Below are positions 45,806-54,813 of a stretch of DNA of 64,000 nt, one piece after another. The first letter of the stretch is position 1. Each line of letters begins with the position of its first letter. The translations under genes and the position numbers were made by a program. The stretch covers positions 1 to 64,000 of the forward strand of contig CAWJYU010000013.1 of the NCBI GenBank assembly GCA_963847235.1, written 5' to 3'. Origin of the DNA: JACDAN01 sp963847235. GTDB taxonomy: Bacteria > Actinomycetota > Thermoleophilia > Gaiellales > Gaiellaceae. A model generated the notes under the pieces. That model saw only the letters and a program-made list of their open reading frames with translations, had not been told where the DNA came from and ran no database searches.

Positions 45806-47698
45806 GTCGCCGGTCGTACCTCGATCTCGGCCGGCAGCTCGTCCGGCTCGTCCGCCGGCTCGAGCTCGAGCCGCGTTCTCGCGTCGAAGTAGACGTAGGC
45901 GGTGGTCAGCGCCACGAAGGGCATGGTCAAGGCGTACACGATCCCGGCGACGATGTTCAGGAGCGCAAACGGCGCCTCGGTGAAAAGGATCAGCAGCGCG
46001 CCGAGGAGAGGGCCGGCTGCAAGCGCAACCGCAGTTCCGATCCCGACGAGAGAACCCACCCGCAGCCACCGGCCTCGTACGAGCTCAGAGCTTCGCCTCA
46101 GGGCGTCGACCGCTCGATTGCCCTCGACCTCGACCACCTGCGCGGCGAGCGCCCAGCGAACGCCGATCCAAACGGCGATGGGAATCCCGATCCCCGTCGC
46201 GGTGAGGGTGATCCACGCTGCGGCAAGGATTCCGGACGAGCCGAGCAGCGGGCGCCACCGCGTGACCGCTATCCGGTATGCCTCGACGGGATTGACGTCA
46301 CGGCCTTCGTCGACGCGGACGAGCGCGCAGACCGTGGCACCCTGGACGAGCGCGAAGCCGAGCAGCGTCAGGGTCGTGCCGATCAGGACCGACACCAGCA
46401 CGAGCGCACCTGCGCCCTCACCGTCGCCGCCTACGCCGGCGACCAGCAGCCCCTGGAGCAGCGTGGTCACGAGGACGATCGGAATCAGCAGGAGGCCGAT
46501 CCCGAGGAAGAGCAGCGGCCGGCCGATGTACATCCGGCTCGCGGCGGAGAGGATCTGGCCCCACGTCCGGCGGCGGGCGATCCGGAGTGGCGCGACCGGC
46601 GTCCACGTGACCTTGACGGCCAGGAAGATCAGCAGCCCGAGGAGGAGGGCGAGCGCGGCCACGATCGGCACAGGGTTCTGCAGGAGCCTGATCAGCCCCA
46701 CCGAGCCGGTTGCGACCGCGTCGCAGAAGAAGTCGGTCGCGCTCGTCCCGAACACACCGCCGGTCGGCACGCCGTAGGCGCGCTCTCGCCACTCCTCGGA
46801 CCACAGGATCGGCTCCGTCCACTGAAGCTTGTCGTTGGGGCCCGTCGGCCCGTTGAAGAACGCCTCCTGGAGCTCGCCCCACCGCCCGTCGTAGCCGATC
46901 CAGGGAAACGCCTCCCTCGCCGCGGCGGCATCGCTCGGGATCGTCTTCACGACCGGACTGAGCTCACGATGCGGCCCGCGCGTGTCGTCGCAGCCGACGC
47001 CTTGCTGCGCCGAGCTGCCGATGTAGAGCGCCTCGTCGAAGAAGTTGGCGTGGGAGCCCGCCGCCGGGTAGACGACGGGCCGCCCGTCGACGAGATCGAG
47101 CTTCTCGTCACCCCAGGTCGCTGCCTCGCCGCCCTCGTGCTGGCTATAGCCGATCGAGACCGGCTCCTGCGAGAGCGCCTCGCGGGCGTCTGTCGGCCTC
47201 GAAGACGAGCTGGATCATCTCCCAGTCGCCCTCGTGGAGGTTGTTCCAGTCGTTGAAGACGTAGAACAGCCAGTACTGGAGCGCGAGCATGCCGGGGTGG
47301 CCGGGATCGCCGATGACGTGCGCGTACACCGTCGGCTCGCTTCCCTCGGAGATCCGGCGGCCCCAGAGCTCGTAGGAGCAGCCCGGCTCGAGCGCGTTGC
47401 CCGGGTAGTCGAGGTGGTACTGGTAGAGCCCGTCGAGATCGGCGGCTATGGGCGCGACCTTCACGAGATCGAGCGGATTCCACGGGCCGCGGAGCGCGAC
47501 AGTCCGCTCGTCGAAGAGGATGTCGACGTCGACCGGCTCGTACGGCTCCCCGGGGCCGCACTCCTCGTCCTGCTCGACGAGCCGCACGACCGGCGCGTAG
47601 CGCTCGGCGAGCGCCTCCTCGTCGGCGAGCGCGGCTGTGGCTCCGGGCGCCGCGACCAAGGCGAGCGCCGTGACTGCGGAGAGGAAGAAGGCTCTCAC
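45802..47698 (-). CDS. Vps62-like secreted/membrane protein with C-terminal multi-helix domain, one frame break
   Basis: About 632 residues. A GTG start gives a signal peptide (VRAFFLSAVTALALVAAPGATA). The next 300 residues resemble the Vps62 domain: ERYAPVVRLVEQDEECGPGEPYEP, LQYWLFYVFNDWNNLHEGDWEMIQLVF, YPAAGSHANFFDEALYIG and WGELQEAFFNGPTGP. The C-terminal 300 residues have six to seven helices like a GDPD-type membrane domain. One extra base near 47190 splits the gene. The inner GTG at 46950 is therefore not a real start. It overlaps the YihY gene (GTGA) and RidA (ATGA). The function is unknown. Confidence 0.75.
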
Positions 47699-48576
47699 GC
47701 GTCGGGATTCGACGCAGGCTCGCGACGCACCTCGTCCCGCCTTAGCCAGAGCGTCGAGTTCAGGAACGCCGCGCCGGTAATGAGCCGGCTGATCACGTAC
47801 AGCCAGACGAGCAGCGTGGCCGACGTGCCGAGCGCGCCGTAGGTCTCCTCGGAACGTCCGAGCCGGGGCGCGAAGTAGTAGACCACGGCGATCTGGATCA
47901 GCTGCACGCCGCCGGCGACGAGCAGCGCGCCGGGGAGGAGGTCTCGGACCGTCGTCGCGCGTCTCGGCAGGAGCCACATCGCGGCCAGCGCGAGCCCGGT
48001 CGTGACGGCGAGCGTGATCCCGATTCCGAAGATCGAGACCGCGCCGAGCTGCTCCCGGAGCCAGGCGACCCCGAGCGAGGTGGCCGTGTAGGCGACGAAC
48101 AGGCCGTTGAAGATCCCGATCACCCTGAACGGCCGGCGGATCTTCGGCGGCTTGAGCTGCCAGGCGAGGGCGTGGGCGAGGATGAGCGCGCGGACGGCGC
48201 CGAGCGAGAACCACGCCAGGGTCACGAGCCCCAGCGCGAGGACGAACGCAGCGTTCCGGTCGCCGGCCTGGAGCGCCCGGGCTGCCGACTCTGCCGCGGC
48301 GGCGCCGATCCCGAACTCGCGCGAGACCTCCTCGAGCCCGTCCTCGTCGTGCTCGACCCAGAAGGAGAGCACCGCCGCGACGACCAGGCCGAGCGGCACG
48401 AGCCAGAGGAAGATGCGGAACGCGACGCCGCCGGCGATCAGCCCGCCGCCCAGGTCGCGCTCGGTCTCGACGACCTCGCGGACGAGCGGCGCGCCGGGCA
48501 TCGCCTCGACCCGGCCGCGCGCCGTCGCGACCCGCTCGGCGAACGCTTCTCTGCGCGAAGGAGGCGAGCCGTCCAT
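47695..48576 (-). CDS. YihY/virulence factor BrkB family membrane protein
   Basis: A 293-residue protein with six membrane helices. The family pattern is present: LGGGLIAGGVAFRIFLWLVPLGLVVAAVLSF near the N-terminus, then TLAWFSLGAVRALILAHALAW, VSIFGIGITLAVTTGLALAAMWLLPRR, LLPGALLVAGGVQLIQIAVVYYFAPRL and YGALGTSATLLVWLYVISRLITGAAF. The role is unsettled in this family (once proposed as RNase BN, later withdrawn). Its stop overlaps the Vps62-like GTG start, so the two are coupled, suggesting a common envelope function. Arg- and Glu-rich ends are cytosolic. Confidence 0.85.
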   Translation of the reverse strand: MDGSPPSRREAFAERVATARGRVEAMPGAPLVREVVETERDLGGGLIAGGVAFRIFLWLVPLGLVVAAVLSFWVEHDEDGLEEVSREFGIGAAAAESAARALQAGDRNAAFVLALGLVTLAWFSLGAVRALILAHALAWQLKPPKIRRPFRVIGIFNGLFVAYTATSLGVAWLREQLGAVSIFGIGITLAVTTGLALAAMWLLPRRATTVRDLLPGALLVAGGVQLIQIAVVYYFAPRLGRSEETYGALGTSATLLVWLYVISRLITGAAFLNSTLWLRRDEVRREPASNPDA

Positions 48577-48635
48577 CCCCGCGCCGTCCTACCGCCCCGT
48601 CCAACCCTTGTCAATCGCGGCGCGCCACTGGCAGG

Positions 48636-49232
48636 ATGCGGCGCGTGTTCATGAACCCCCTCAGCGCCAGCGAGGCCTTCGACCGGGAGACCGCCGAGTC
48701 CCTTGCCCGCGGATGGTGGATCGGCCTGCTGGCCGGGCTGATCTCGATCGTCTTCGGCATCGTCATCCTCACCGTCGACTGGAGCGTCGAGAGCCTGTCG
48801 ATCTTCATCGGCGCCCTGTTCATCCTGGAGGGCCTGGCCTGGGTGATGGGCCGGCCGCTGGACGGGAGCGCCCGCGGCTGGACCCTCGCGCTCGGGATCC
48901 TCTCGGCGGTGACCGGGATCGTCGTGATCGCCTGGCCGGAGATCGGCCTGCTCACGCTCGCGATCTTCTTCGGCGCCGCGCTCGTGGCCCGTGGCGTCGC
49001 GCACATCGTCGGCGCGCTCGCGAACCGCGTAACGCCGCTCTGGTGGCTGATCCTGGTTCTCGGTCTGATCGAGGTCCCGGTCGGGATCTGGGCCCTGAAA
49101 CGCCCGGGGCTGACGCTCGCGATCTTGATCACGCTGATGGGCGTCTGGGCGATCGTGCAGGGGATCTGGGAATGCGTCGTCGCCTTCGAGTTGCGAAACC
49201 TCCCTCGCCGGCTCCGCGCCCGGATCGCTTGA
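48636..49232 (+). CDS. HdeD/DUF308 family membrane protein
   Basis: A 198-residue protein of three helix pairs, each pair a DUF308 repeat: GWWIGLLAGLISIVFGIVIL, LFILEGLAWVMG, WTLALGILSAVTGIVVIAWPEIGLLTLAIFFGAALVARGVAHIVGAL and LIEVPVGIWALKRPGLTLAILITLMGVWAIVQGIWECV. The order and length match HdeD, which is linked to acid tolerance in E. coli. I use the ATG at 48636; the ATG at 48651 (MNPLSASEAF) is equally possible. It is divergent from the YihY gene across about 60 bases. It precedes the heme-enzyme island on the same strand. Confidence 0.85.
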   Translation: MRRVFMNPLSASEAFDRETAESLARGWWIGLLAGLISIVFGIVILTVDWSVESLSIFIGALFILEGLAWVMGRPLDGSARGWTLALGILSAVTGIVVIAWPEIGLLTLAIFFGAALVARGVAHIVGALANRVTPLWWLILVLGLIEVPVGIWALKRPGLTLAILITLMGVWAIVQGIWECVVAFELRNLPRRLRARIA

Positions 49233-49300
49233 CACTGCCGTAGAACCGCGTACTCTCGGCTGAGAACGCCGGTTCTGCGGCCCGGGGCTCGAAAGAGACC

Positions 49301-50404
49301 ATGGTGGACGCAACGGCACAGAGCGTGGGGGCCGAGCGGGCGACAAACGGCGCCCGGGCCGACGAGTTCACGACGAGCGACGGGGTCGGCTCGGACTCCT
49401 TCCCTGAGCTCGTCCGGGCTCACTACGCGTGGGAGAAGGCCGGCTGCTCGGACGGCCCGGAAGCCGAGCGGTACCGCTCCGTCCTGCAGAAATTCCAGGA
49501 CAAGGAAGGCGACCTGTTGCACGTCTACTGGGCGACGAAGCGGCCGTCGGCCGTCGCACTCACCCGGAAGGAGCGCACCGGGATCGCAAAGAAGTTCAGC
49601 GACCACGACGACCGCATCCGCCTCCACCGGGTCACCGACTGGCTCGCCCGTGAGACCCGGATCGCCGACCTCCTGCATCACTGCGACACGCTCGCGATCA
49701 AGGTCTCGGAGGTTCTTCGCGGGAGCTCGGAGCGGATCGCGACGCAGTGGATCTACACCGTGGAAAGTCACCTGCTCGGGTTCATCGAGCGCACGGGCGG
49801 CCGCGCCGACGCGAAGACGATCAAGGAGGTCTGGGAGGCTCAGAAGGACGAGCTGATCGAGATCGAGCGCTACTACACGCGGGCTGCGACGAAGGCCGCC
49901 CGCATCGTCTACTTCTGGGGCATGGTCGTCGGCGCCGCGGTCTGCGTGGCGATCGGGGGCGGGCTCGCGCTGCTGCTGTGGTACCACGACCGCTTCGAGG
50001 AGCCCCAGACGATTGCGACGCAAACCTTCTTGGTCTGCTTCGTGATGGGCACCCTTGGCGCCTTCGTCAGCGTGCTGATGCGGATGAGCTCGAACTCGTT
50101 CCAGGTGGACTACGAGGTGGGGCGGTCGACGATTCGCCGGCTCGGCAGCTTCCGGCCCTTCATCGGCGCCGTCTTCGGCGTGGCGATGTTCTTCCTCATC
50201 AAGAGCGGGCTGTTGAACATCGTGGTGGAAGAAGATCCGCCGAGTGCCCAGTTCTTCTTCTTCGGCAGCCTGGCCTTCCTCGCCGGCTTCAACGAGCGCT
50301 GGACGAACGTGATCTTCGGCAAGGCCGAGCAGACGATCGCCGCCAGCCTCTCCCCGCCGTCCGCGGCGGAGCGCCGCCGCCGCAAGGACGAGGAAGAGGA
50401 CTGA
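49301..50404 (+). CDS. Membrane protein of unknown function in the heme-enzyme island
   Basis: A 367-residue protein. The first 200 residues are soluble, helical and charged (ELVRAHYAWEKAGCSDGPEAERYRSVLQKFQDKEGD, DWLARETRIADLLHHCDTLAIKVSEVL). Then come four membrane helices: YFWGMVVGAAVCVAIGGGLALLLWY, TFLVCFVMGTLGAFVSVLM, FIGAVFGVAMFFLIKSGLL and FFFFGSLAFLAGFNERW. A short Lys/Glu tail ends it. No catalytic motif is seen and I know no family name. Its stop overlaps the catalase-like gene start within one TGA, so it is very likely translated with that gene and may provide the membrane platform for it. Confidence 0.7.
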   Translation: MVDATAQSVGAERATNGARADEFTTSDGVGSDSFPELVRAHYAWEKAGCSDGPEAERYRSVLQKFQDKEGDLLHVYWATKRPSAVALTRKERTGIAKKFSDHDDRIRLHRVTDWLARETRIADLLHHCDTLAIKVSEVLRGSSERIATQWIYTVESHLLGFIERTGGRADAKTIKEVWEAQKDELIEIERYYTRAATKAARIVYFWGMVVGAAVCVAIGGGLALLLWYHDRFEEPQTIATQTFLVCFVMGTLGAFVSVLMRMSSNSFQVDYEVGRSTIRRLGSFRPFIGAVFGVAMFFLIKSGLLNIVVEEDPPSAQFFFFGSLAFLAGFNERWTNVIFGKAEQTIAASLSPPSAAERRRRKDEEED

Positions 50405-51708
50405 GGTCCCGCGAGGAGGAGGCGGCGCTTCGAGGTAGCGGCTACGGGCTGCCTCCGCCCGACACCGGCAGCGCTGTCCTCAACGCGATCAGCCGCGCCG
50501 GGATCTTCCTGGTCCACATAGAGCGGCGCGTCGACCCGTTCTTCCGGCCCGCCGTCGACTGGCTGCTGCGCGAGCCGCTCACGCGGCTCTTCACCTGGCT
50601 GATCAACCTGCGACGGAAGGACGAGGGGCTCGCGATCGCCGAGGAGCGGATCCAGCCGGACGAGGAGAGGAGCCTCCAGGCGATCATCGACGCCTTCGAG
50701 GCGCAGATGGCGCGGCTCTGGAAGCCCGGCTACTACGAACGCGGCGGCAACACGAAGACCCACGGGATCGTCCGCGCCGAGCTCACTGTGCGGGACGACC
50801 TGCCGGAGCACATGCGGCAGGGGATCTTCGCCGAGCCCGGCCGCACCTACCGCGCCTGGGTCCGGTTCTCCGGCCCCGGGCCGTACATCACGCGCGACAT
50901 CGACGACGTGGGCTTCATGAGCATGAGCATCAAGCTGATGGGCGTTCCGGGCCCGAAGCTGCTCGAGGACGAGCAGGGGACGCAGGACCTGATCTGCGTG
51001 TCGACGCCGACGTTCGTCACGCCGGACACCCGGGCGAACGCGCGGCTCCAGCAGTGGAGCTACAAGAACGCGCCGATCTTCTACTTCCTGAACTTCCGCG
51101 AGCCGCACCTGCTCGACTCGCTGATGCAGTTCCTCTGGACGAAGACCCAGACGAGCCCGCTCGAGGGCGACTACTTCTCGTGCGTGCCCTACCTGCTCGG
51201 CGAAGGCCAGGCGATGCAGTTCGCGTTCCTGACCCGCAAGCGCAAGCGGAGCCGGGTGCCGCGGCTCCCGCTCCGCCCGCCCGACGACTACCTCCGCGAG
51301 GCGATGGCGAAGACGCTGGCGGAGCAGGACGTCGAGTTCGACATCACGCTCCAGCTCCAGACCGACCCGCACCGGATGCCGATCGAGAACAACGCGGTCT
51401 ACTGGCCTCCGCGGCTCTCGCCGCGCGTGCCGGCCGCCGTGCTGCACATCCCCAAGCAGACGTTCGACTCTCCCGAACAGCTCGACTTCGCCCGGGTCCT
51501 CACCTACAACCCCTGGCACTCGGTGCCGGAGCACCGGCCGCTCGGCAACCAGAGCCGCGCGCGGAGGCGGATGTACTACGAGCTCTCGCGCCTACGGCAG
51601 CGCAAGAACGACGTCGAGCACTACGAGCCGACGGGCGACGAGGAGTTCCCGGGCTCGCCGGCGCCGGCGATGGAGCGCAGCGCCGCCAGCCCGGGCATGA
51701 AGAAGTAG
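50401..51708 (+). CDS. Catalase-fold heme protein (catalase-like/SrpA group)
   Basis: About 435 residues. The core matches small catalase-like proteins: GIFAEPGRTYRAWVRFSGPGPYI, DVGFMSMSIKLMGVPG and the late NPWHSVPEHRPLGNQSRARRRMY, in which catalases and relatives carry heme contacts. The distal-side region reads NTKTHG, where true catalases have HAKG, so classical catalase activity is doubtful; relatives include allene oxide synthase-like enzymes. The N-terminal 100 residues are predicted helical. The start is unclear: the frame has no ATG, GTG or TTG between the previous stop and 50707. A CTG at 50401 overlaps the previous TGA. It overlaps the convergent DyP gene by 88 bases. Confidence 0.8.
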   Translation: MRSREEEAALRGSGYGLPPPDTGSAVLNAISRAGIFLVHIERRVDPFFRPAVDWLLREPLTRLFTWLINLRRKDEGLAIAEERIQPDEERSLQAIIDAFEAQMARLWKPGYYERGGNTKTHGIVRAELTVRDDLPEHMRQGIFAEPGRTYRAWVRFSGPGPYITRDIDDVGFMSMSIKLMGVPGPKLLEDEQGTQDLICVSTPTFVTPDTRANARLQQWSYKNAPIFYFLNFREPHLLDSLMQFLWTKTQTSPLEGDYFSCVPYLLGEGQAMQFAFLTRKRKRSRVPRLPLRPPDDYLREAMAKTLAEQDVEFDITLQLQTDPHRMPIENNAVYWPPRLSPRVPAAVLHIPKQTFDSPEQLDFARVLTYNPWHSVPEHRPLGNQSRARRRMYYELSRLRQRKNDVEHYEPTGDEEFPGSPAPAMERSAASPGMKK

Positions 51709-53006
51709 GCGCCGCCCTTCACGGTCACGAAGCGGGGGACGCCGGTGAAGCGCTCGCGGATTCCCTCTCCCGGCGCGGTGAAGCAGCCGCCGTAGGGCTC
51801 GGACGGGCCGACGAGCGGGTCGGCGTCGTCGTAGAGGCCGCCGAACTTCGGGTTGTTCAGCCAGGTCTGCTGCACGAACTCGAACTGGCGGGCGATGTTC
51901 CCGCTCAGGCAGATGAAGTGGAGGCCGCGCGGCTCGCCGTCGTCCTCGGCGTGGAGAGCCTCCTCCACGGTGAGCGGCGAGCCGTACTCCCGGCCCCGGC
52001 GGAGCAGGCGGTGGCGGCGGTTCAGCTCCAGCGAGTCGTCCGAGCCGGGGTCCGGGTCGAGCGAGTCGCGAGGATTCGCCCGCCTGATGTGGGAGGCGAC
52101 GGGGCAGCGAGCGCCGCGCTCGTCGTCGCGGTGGTAGCGGAAGTCGTTCTCCTCGGCGAGCGCCGGCTCGTCCGCCTCGGGGGCGAGCACGAGCGGCGCG
52201 CCGCTCGGCCAGCGGCCGACGAACTTCGACCCCAGGCGAATCCGTGCCTGCGGATCCTCGGCACCGTCGGCCGTCCGAGTCGCACCGTCGAGGTAGGCCC
52301 AGAAGCCGCGGACGTCCTGCGCCAGCTGCCGGAAGACGAGGTAGCTGCCGTTGCGGCCCAGCGGCGGGTGCCCGGTCAGCAGCCCGTATTCGTTCGGGTA
52401 ACCGAGGACGAACTCGCCTGCCTTGACCGTGAGATTCTCGGGGCCGGTCTTGCCGAGCCCCTCGACGAGCGGTTGCGAGACGCCGTCGCGCCAGCCGAAC
52501 GGCTCGAAGCCGTCGAGATCGGAGGTCCCGAGCCGATGGAGCTCGCGCACGCCGTGCCGGCGCAGCAGCGCCGTCTGCTCCTCCTCGAGGGCCGTGAGCT
52601 CCGCACGGTCGGTGGCGTAGAGGAGGAGAACGCCGTCCACGGCTGCAGTGCCCGGCCCGCCCCAGTCCCAGCGCTCGGGGGCACTCGTGCCTTCGTCGGC
52701 GAGGATCCGCCGGCGGTGCGGCGCCGTCATCCCCGAGACGAACTCGCTGGAGAACTGGCCCACCGTTTCGCCGTCGACGCCGAGACGGCCGAGCCCCGAC
52801 GCCGTGAACGCGACGTTGACGGCGCGGCGCTCCGGCCGGTCCTCCGAGGTCGTGACCCCGGCCAGCGCATCGGAGAGCCAGCTCCGGCTCGAGGCGTCGT
52901 CGTCGAAGCCGAGCAGGACGAAGCTCCCGAGTGAGAGGTTGGAGTAGCCCCGCGCGAAGAGCCCCTGGATGTCGGCGCGCTCGAGGGTCACAGCGCCTGA
53001 ACCCAT
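51621..53006 (-). CDS. DyP-type heme peroxidase
   Basis: A 461-residue dye-decolorising peroxidase. The signature FGWRDGVSQP carries the catalytic Asp (residue 174, GxxDG motif). The proximal heme ligand His306 is in CPVASHIRRANPRD, and a downstream RGREYGS and GLHFICLSGNIARQFEFVQQTWLN complete the heme pocket. No signal peptide or Tat motif is visible at the N-terminus, so it is probably cytosolic, unlike EfeB. The length suits the larger DyP classes (C/D). Its start overlaps the 423-residue gene by 19 bases, and its 3' end overlaps the convergent catalase-like gene by 88 bases. Confidence 0.92.
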   Translation of the reverse strand: MGSGAVTLERADIQGLFARGYSNLSLGSFVLLGFDDDASSRSWLSDALAGVTTSEDRPERRAVNVAFTASGLGRLGVDGETVGQFSSEFVSGMTAPHRRRILADEGTSAPERWDWGGPGTAAVDGVLLLYATDRAELTALEEEQTALLRRHGVRELHRLGTSDLDGFEPFGWRDGVSQPLVEGLGKTGPENLTVKAGEFVLGYPNEYGLLTGHPPLGRNGSYLVFRQLAQDVRGFWAYLDGATRTADGAEDPQARIRLGSKFVGRWPSGAPLVLAPEADEPALAEENDFRYHRDDERGARCPVASHIRRANPRDSLDPDPGSDDSLELNRRHRLLRRGREYGSPLTVEEALHAEDDGEPRGLHFICLSGNIARQFEFVQQTWLNNPKFGGLYDDADPLVGPSEPYGGCFTAPGEGIRERFTGVPRFVTVKGGAYFFMPGLAALRSIAGAGEPGNSSSPVGS

Positions 53007-54259
53007 TCGCGCTCGCGCTCATCCCTGAGGTCCGAGTGCAGACCCTTCCGCAGCCGCTCGTTCGCCGCGACGTTCGCCGTGCTCAGCCGGCCGTACGCCG
53101 GGTGCCAGACCCGGGTCTGCACCTGGTGGAGTCGCAGGTAATCCTTGAAGGCGAGCTCGTCCCGGCAGCCGTCCTTGATCAGCCAGCGCGTCCGCGGATA
53201 GCCGATCCCGTTGGTGAAGACGAGGTTCAAGCCCCACGAGATCTTGTCGATGAAGTCGTCCATGTAGCTCTCGAGGCTGCCGTCGTAGTTGCTCGCGAAG
53301 AGCACCTGCCGCCGGTCGTTGAGGAAGAGCCAGCGCGCGAAGTGGATCGTCTTCACGCCCACGAGATCACCCGGCTTCAGCAGGTGGCGCGTGACGGCGT
53401 TCAGGAGGTAGAGGACGACGTTGATCGTCACCTTCCTGAACGGGCCCGGCTTGACCTGGCCGACGGCCGTGAAGGGGTTCATCGGCAGGTGGTCCTCGAG
53501 TGCGGCGAGCTCGAGGACCGTCCCTTCGTCCGCCCGGTTGTGCGGCGCCGGGTCCCGTTTCTCGTGCCTGCGGAGCAGCACGGCGTAGACGGGCGCCGCG
53601 AGGAGCGCAAACGGCAGTGCGACGAGCACGAGCAAGCCGACCCAGGCCAGGTGCGCCCACTCGCGAAGCCGGGCGACGAGCCCGGGGCGGTCCGCCGGCT
53701 CGAGCGCCCACCTGAGGCGGGGCTGTGAGCCGACGAACTTGCGGATCGCGTCGCGGACCGCGCGCGGATGGCGGTCGCGCAGGTCCGGGCGGCCGTCGAG
53801 GAAGTCGCTCACGGCTTCGCGGAGCTCGGCCTCCTGTTCGATCTGCTCCTTCGTCCGGCCGCGGGTGTTCACGTAGGTGGCAGGCGCGCGGGCGACACGG
53901 CTCCGGAGCCACTCCAGGCGCTCGCGCTCGCCCGGCGTCCCTGTCGGGTAGCCCTCGCAGTGACCGAAGACGCGGTCGATCCCGTCACCGGCCGAACGGA
54001 CGAGCTCGGCCAGATGCTCCTCCGGAGACACGTCGAGGTCGGCCAGGTAGACGACGTTCGCCGGCAGCGGCCGTCCGCTGTGGTCGGTGTCCGCGGGCAC
54101 GACGACGATCCGCGCGAAGTGGACGCCGGTGAGCGAGCCGAAGTCGATCACCTCGCCGTTCGCGACCCCGTTTCCCATCTGCGCCAGCAAACGGTCGAGC
54201 TCCTCGGCCGCGCCGTCCCGAACCGGCGCGACGACGCTCAGCGCGGACTGGTACGGCAC
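52988..54259 (-). CDS. Unknown protein with a duplicated HFAR...GYP module around a membrane segment
   Basis: A 423-residue protein without a family that I recognise. It has an internal repeat. Module 1 has HFAR at 47-50, VVYLADLDVS and DRVFGHCEGYP (GYP 103-105). Module 2 has HFAR at 306-309, VLFASNYDGS and NLVFTNGIGYP (GYP 353-355). The modules read like ferredoxin-type alpha/beta folds, as in DyP and dimeric alpha-beta barrel proteins. Between them is one strongly hydrophobic segment (203-229). It is the middle gene of an operon: three bases after the 145-residue gene and overlapping the DyP gene by 19. It may present lipid or heme substrates at the membrane; this is inference. Confidence 0.75.
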   Translation of the reverse strand: MPYQSALSVVAPVRDGAAEELDRLLAQMGNGVANGEVIDFGSLTGVHFARIVVVPADTDHSGRPLPANVVYLADLDVSPEEHLAELVRSAGDGIDRVFGHCEGYPTGTPGERERLEWLRSRVARAPATYVNTRGRTKEQIEQEAELREAVSDFLDGRPDLRDRHPRAVRDAIRKFVGSQPRLRWALEPADRPGLVARLREWAHLAWVGLLVLVALPFALLAAPVYAVLLRRHEKRDPAPHNRADEGTVLELAALEDHLPMNPFTAVGQVKPGPFRKVTINVVLYLLNAVTRHLLKPGDLVGVKTIHFARWLFLNDRRQVLFASNYDGSLESYMDDFIDKISWGLNLVFTNGIGYPRTRWLIKDGCRDELAFKDYLRLHQVQTRVWHPAYGRLSTANVAANERLRKGLHSDLRDEREREWVQAL

Positions 54260-54262
54260 GGG

Positions 54263-54700
54263 TCAGTCGTTGAAGTCGAGCGCGAAGTGGAGGAGCTTCG
54301 ACCGCTCCCAGAAGACGAGGCCGAGGTAGACGCCGGGCGAGACCTCGCGGATCTCGTCCCGGATCCACCGCGCGACGAGCGACGTGTCCGAGTAGTCGAG
54401 GACGATCGTCTCCTTCTCGTCGAACCAGCTCGCCTCCTTGTACACCTTGGCGCGCACGGCCTCGATCCCGAGCGGGCTGATCTTGTTCAGCAGCTCGCCC
54501 TTCCCGCGGTCGAACACCTTTCCCTTCCAGCCGACCAGGTGGATGAGCCCCGCGACCGGCCCGGTCAGGTCGGTGCCGGACGCCAGCAGGACGGTTCCGT
54601 CGGCCTCGCCGTCGGGGATCTCGCCGGCGGGACTCCGCTTGAAGAGCTCGTCGAGCTCGTCCGGCGTCATCGTCTGGAGCTTGGCAGCGTCGATCGGCAT
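54263..54700 (-). CDS. Conserved protein of unknown function, first gene of the DyP operon
   Basis: A 145-residue soluble protein. It begins with a helix (LQTMTPDELDELFKRSPAGEIPDGEADG) and continues with beta-rich sequence: TVLLASGTDLTGPVAGLIHLVGWKGKVFD, KVYKEASWFDEKETIVLDYSDTSLVARWIRDEIREVSPGVYLGLVFWERSKLLHFALDF. The pattern recalls lipocalin-like or DUF4334-like barrels, but I am not certain. I know no assigned function. It is divergent from the alpha-dioxygenase-like gene across about 110 bases and co-directional with the 423-residue and DyP genes, so all of these may be controlled from one shared promoter region. Confidence 0.7.
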   Translation of the reverse strand: MPIDAAKLQTMTPDELDELFKRSPAGEIPDGEADGTVLLASGTDLTGPVAGLIHLVGWKGKVFDRGKGELLNKISPLGIEAVRAKVYKEASWFDEKETIVLDYSDTSLVARWIRDEIREVSPGVYLGLVFWERSKLLHFALDFND

Positions 54701-54751
54701 ATCCGGGCTCCGCAGCGGCTCGACGCTAGCACGGTCGCTCCGGCGACCGCG

Positions 54752-54780
54752 TTGACTCGCCTCTGGAAGGCTGGTTCAAT
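54752..54780 (+). promoter_or_regulatory. Candidate sigma-70-type promoter of the alpha-dioxygenase-like gene
   Basis: TTGACT at 54752-54757 and TTCAAT at 54775-54780 are separated by 17 bases, 34 bases before the ATG, which has its own aaggag site. The -35 matches five of six and the -10 four of six consensus positions. Confidence 0.4.
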
Positions 54781-54813
54781 CGCCCGCAAGAGGGGATCTA
54801 GAAGGAGCAGGCT

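Noticed and set aside
45802..46950. A 382-residue membrane protein starting at GTG 46950
   Set aside because: Its frame stays open upstream and encodes the second half of the Vps62-like domain, so that GTG is internal.
46947..47561. A separate 204-residue minus-strand gene next to the Vps62-like gene
   Set aside because: It is an Arg-rich shadow frame. The conserved sequence (YPAAGSHANFF and others) lies in a different frame that continues from the Vps62-like gene.
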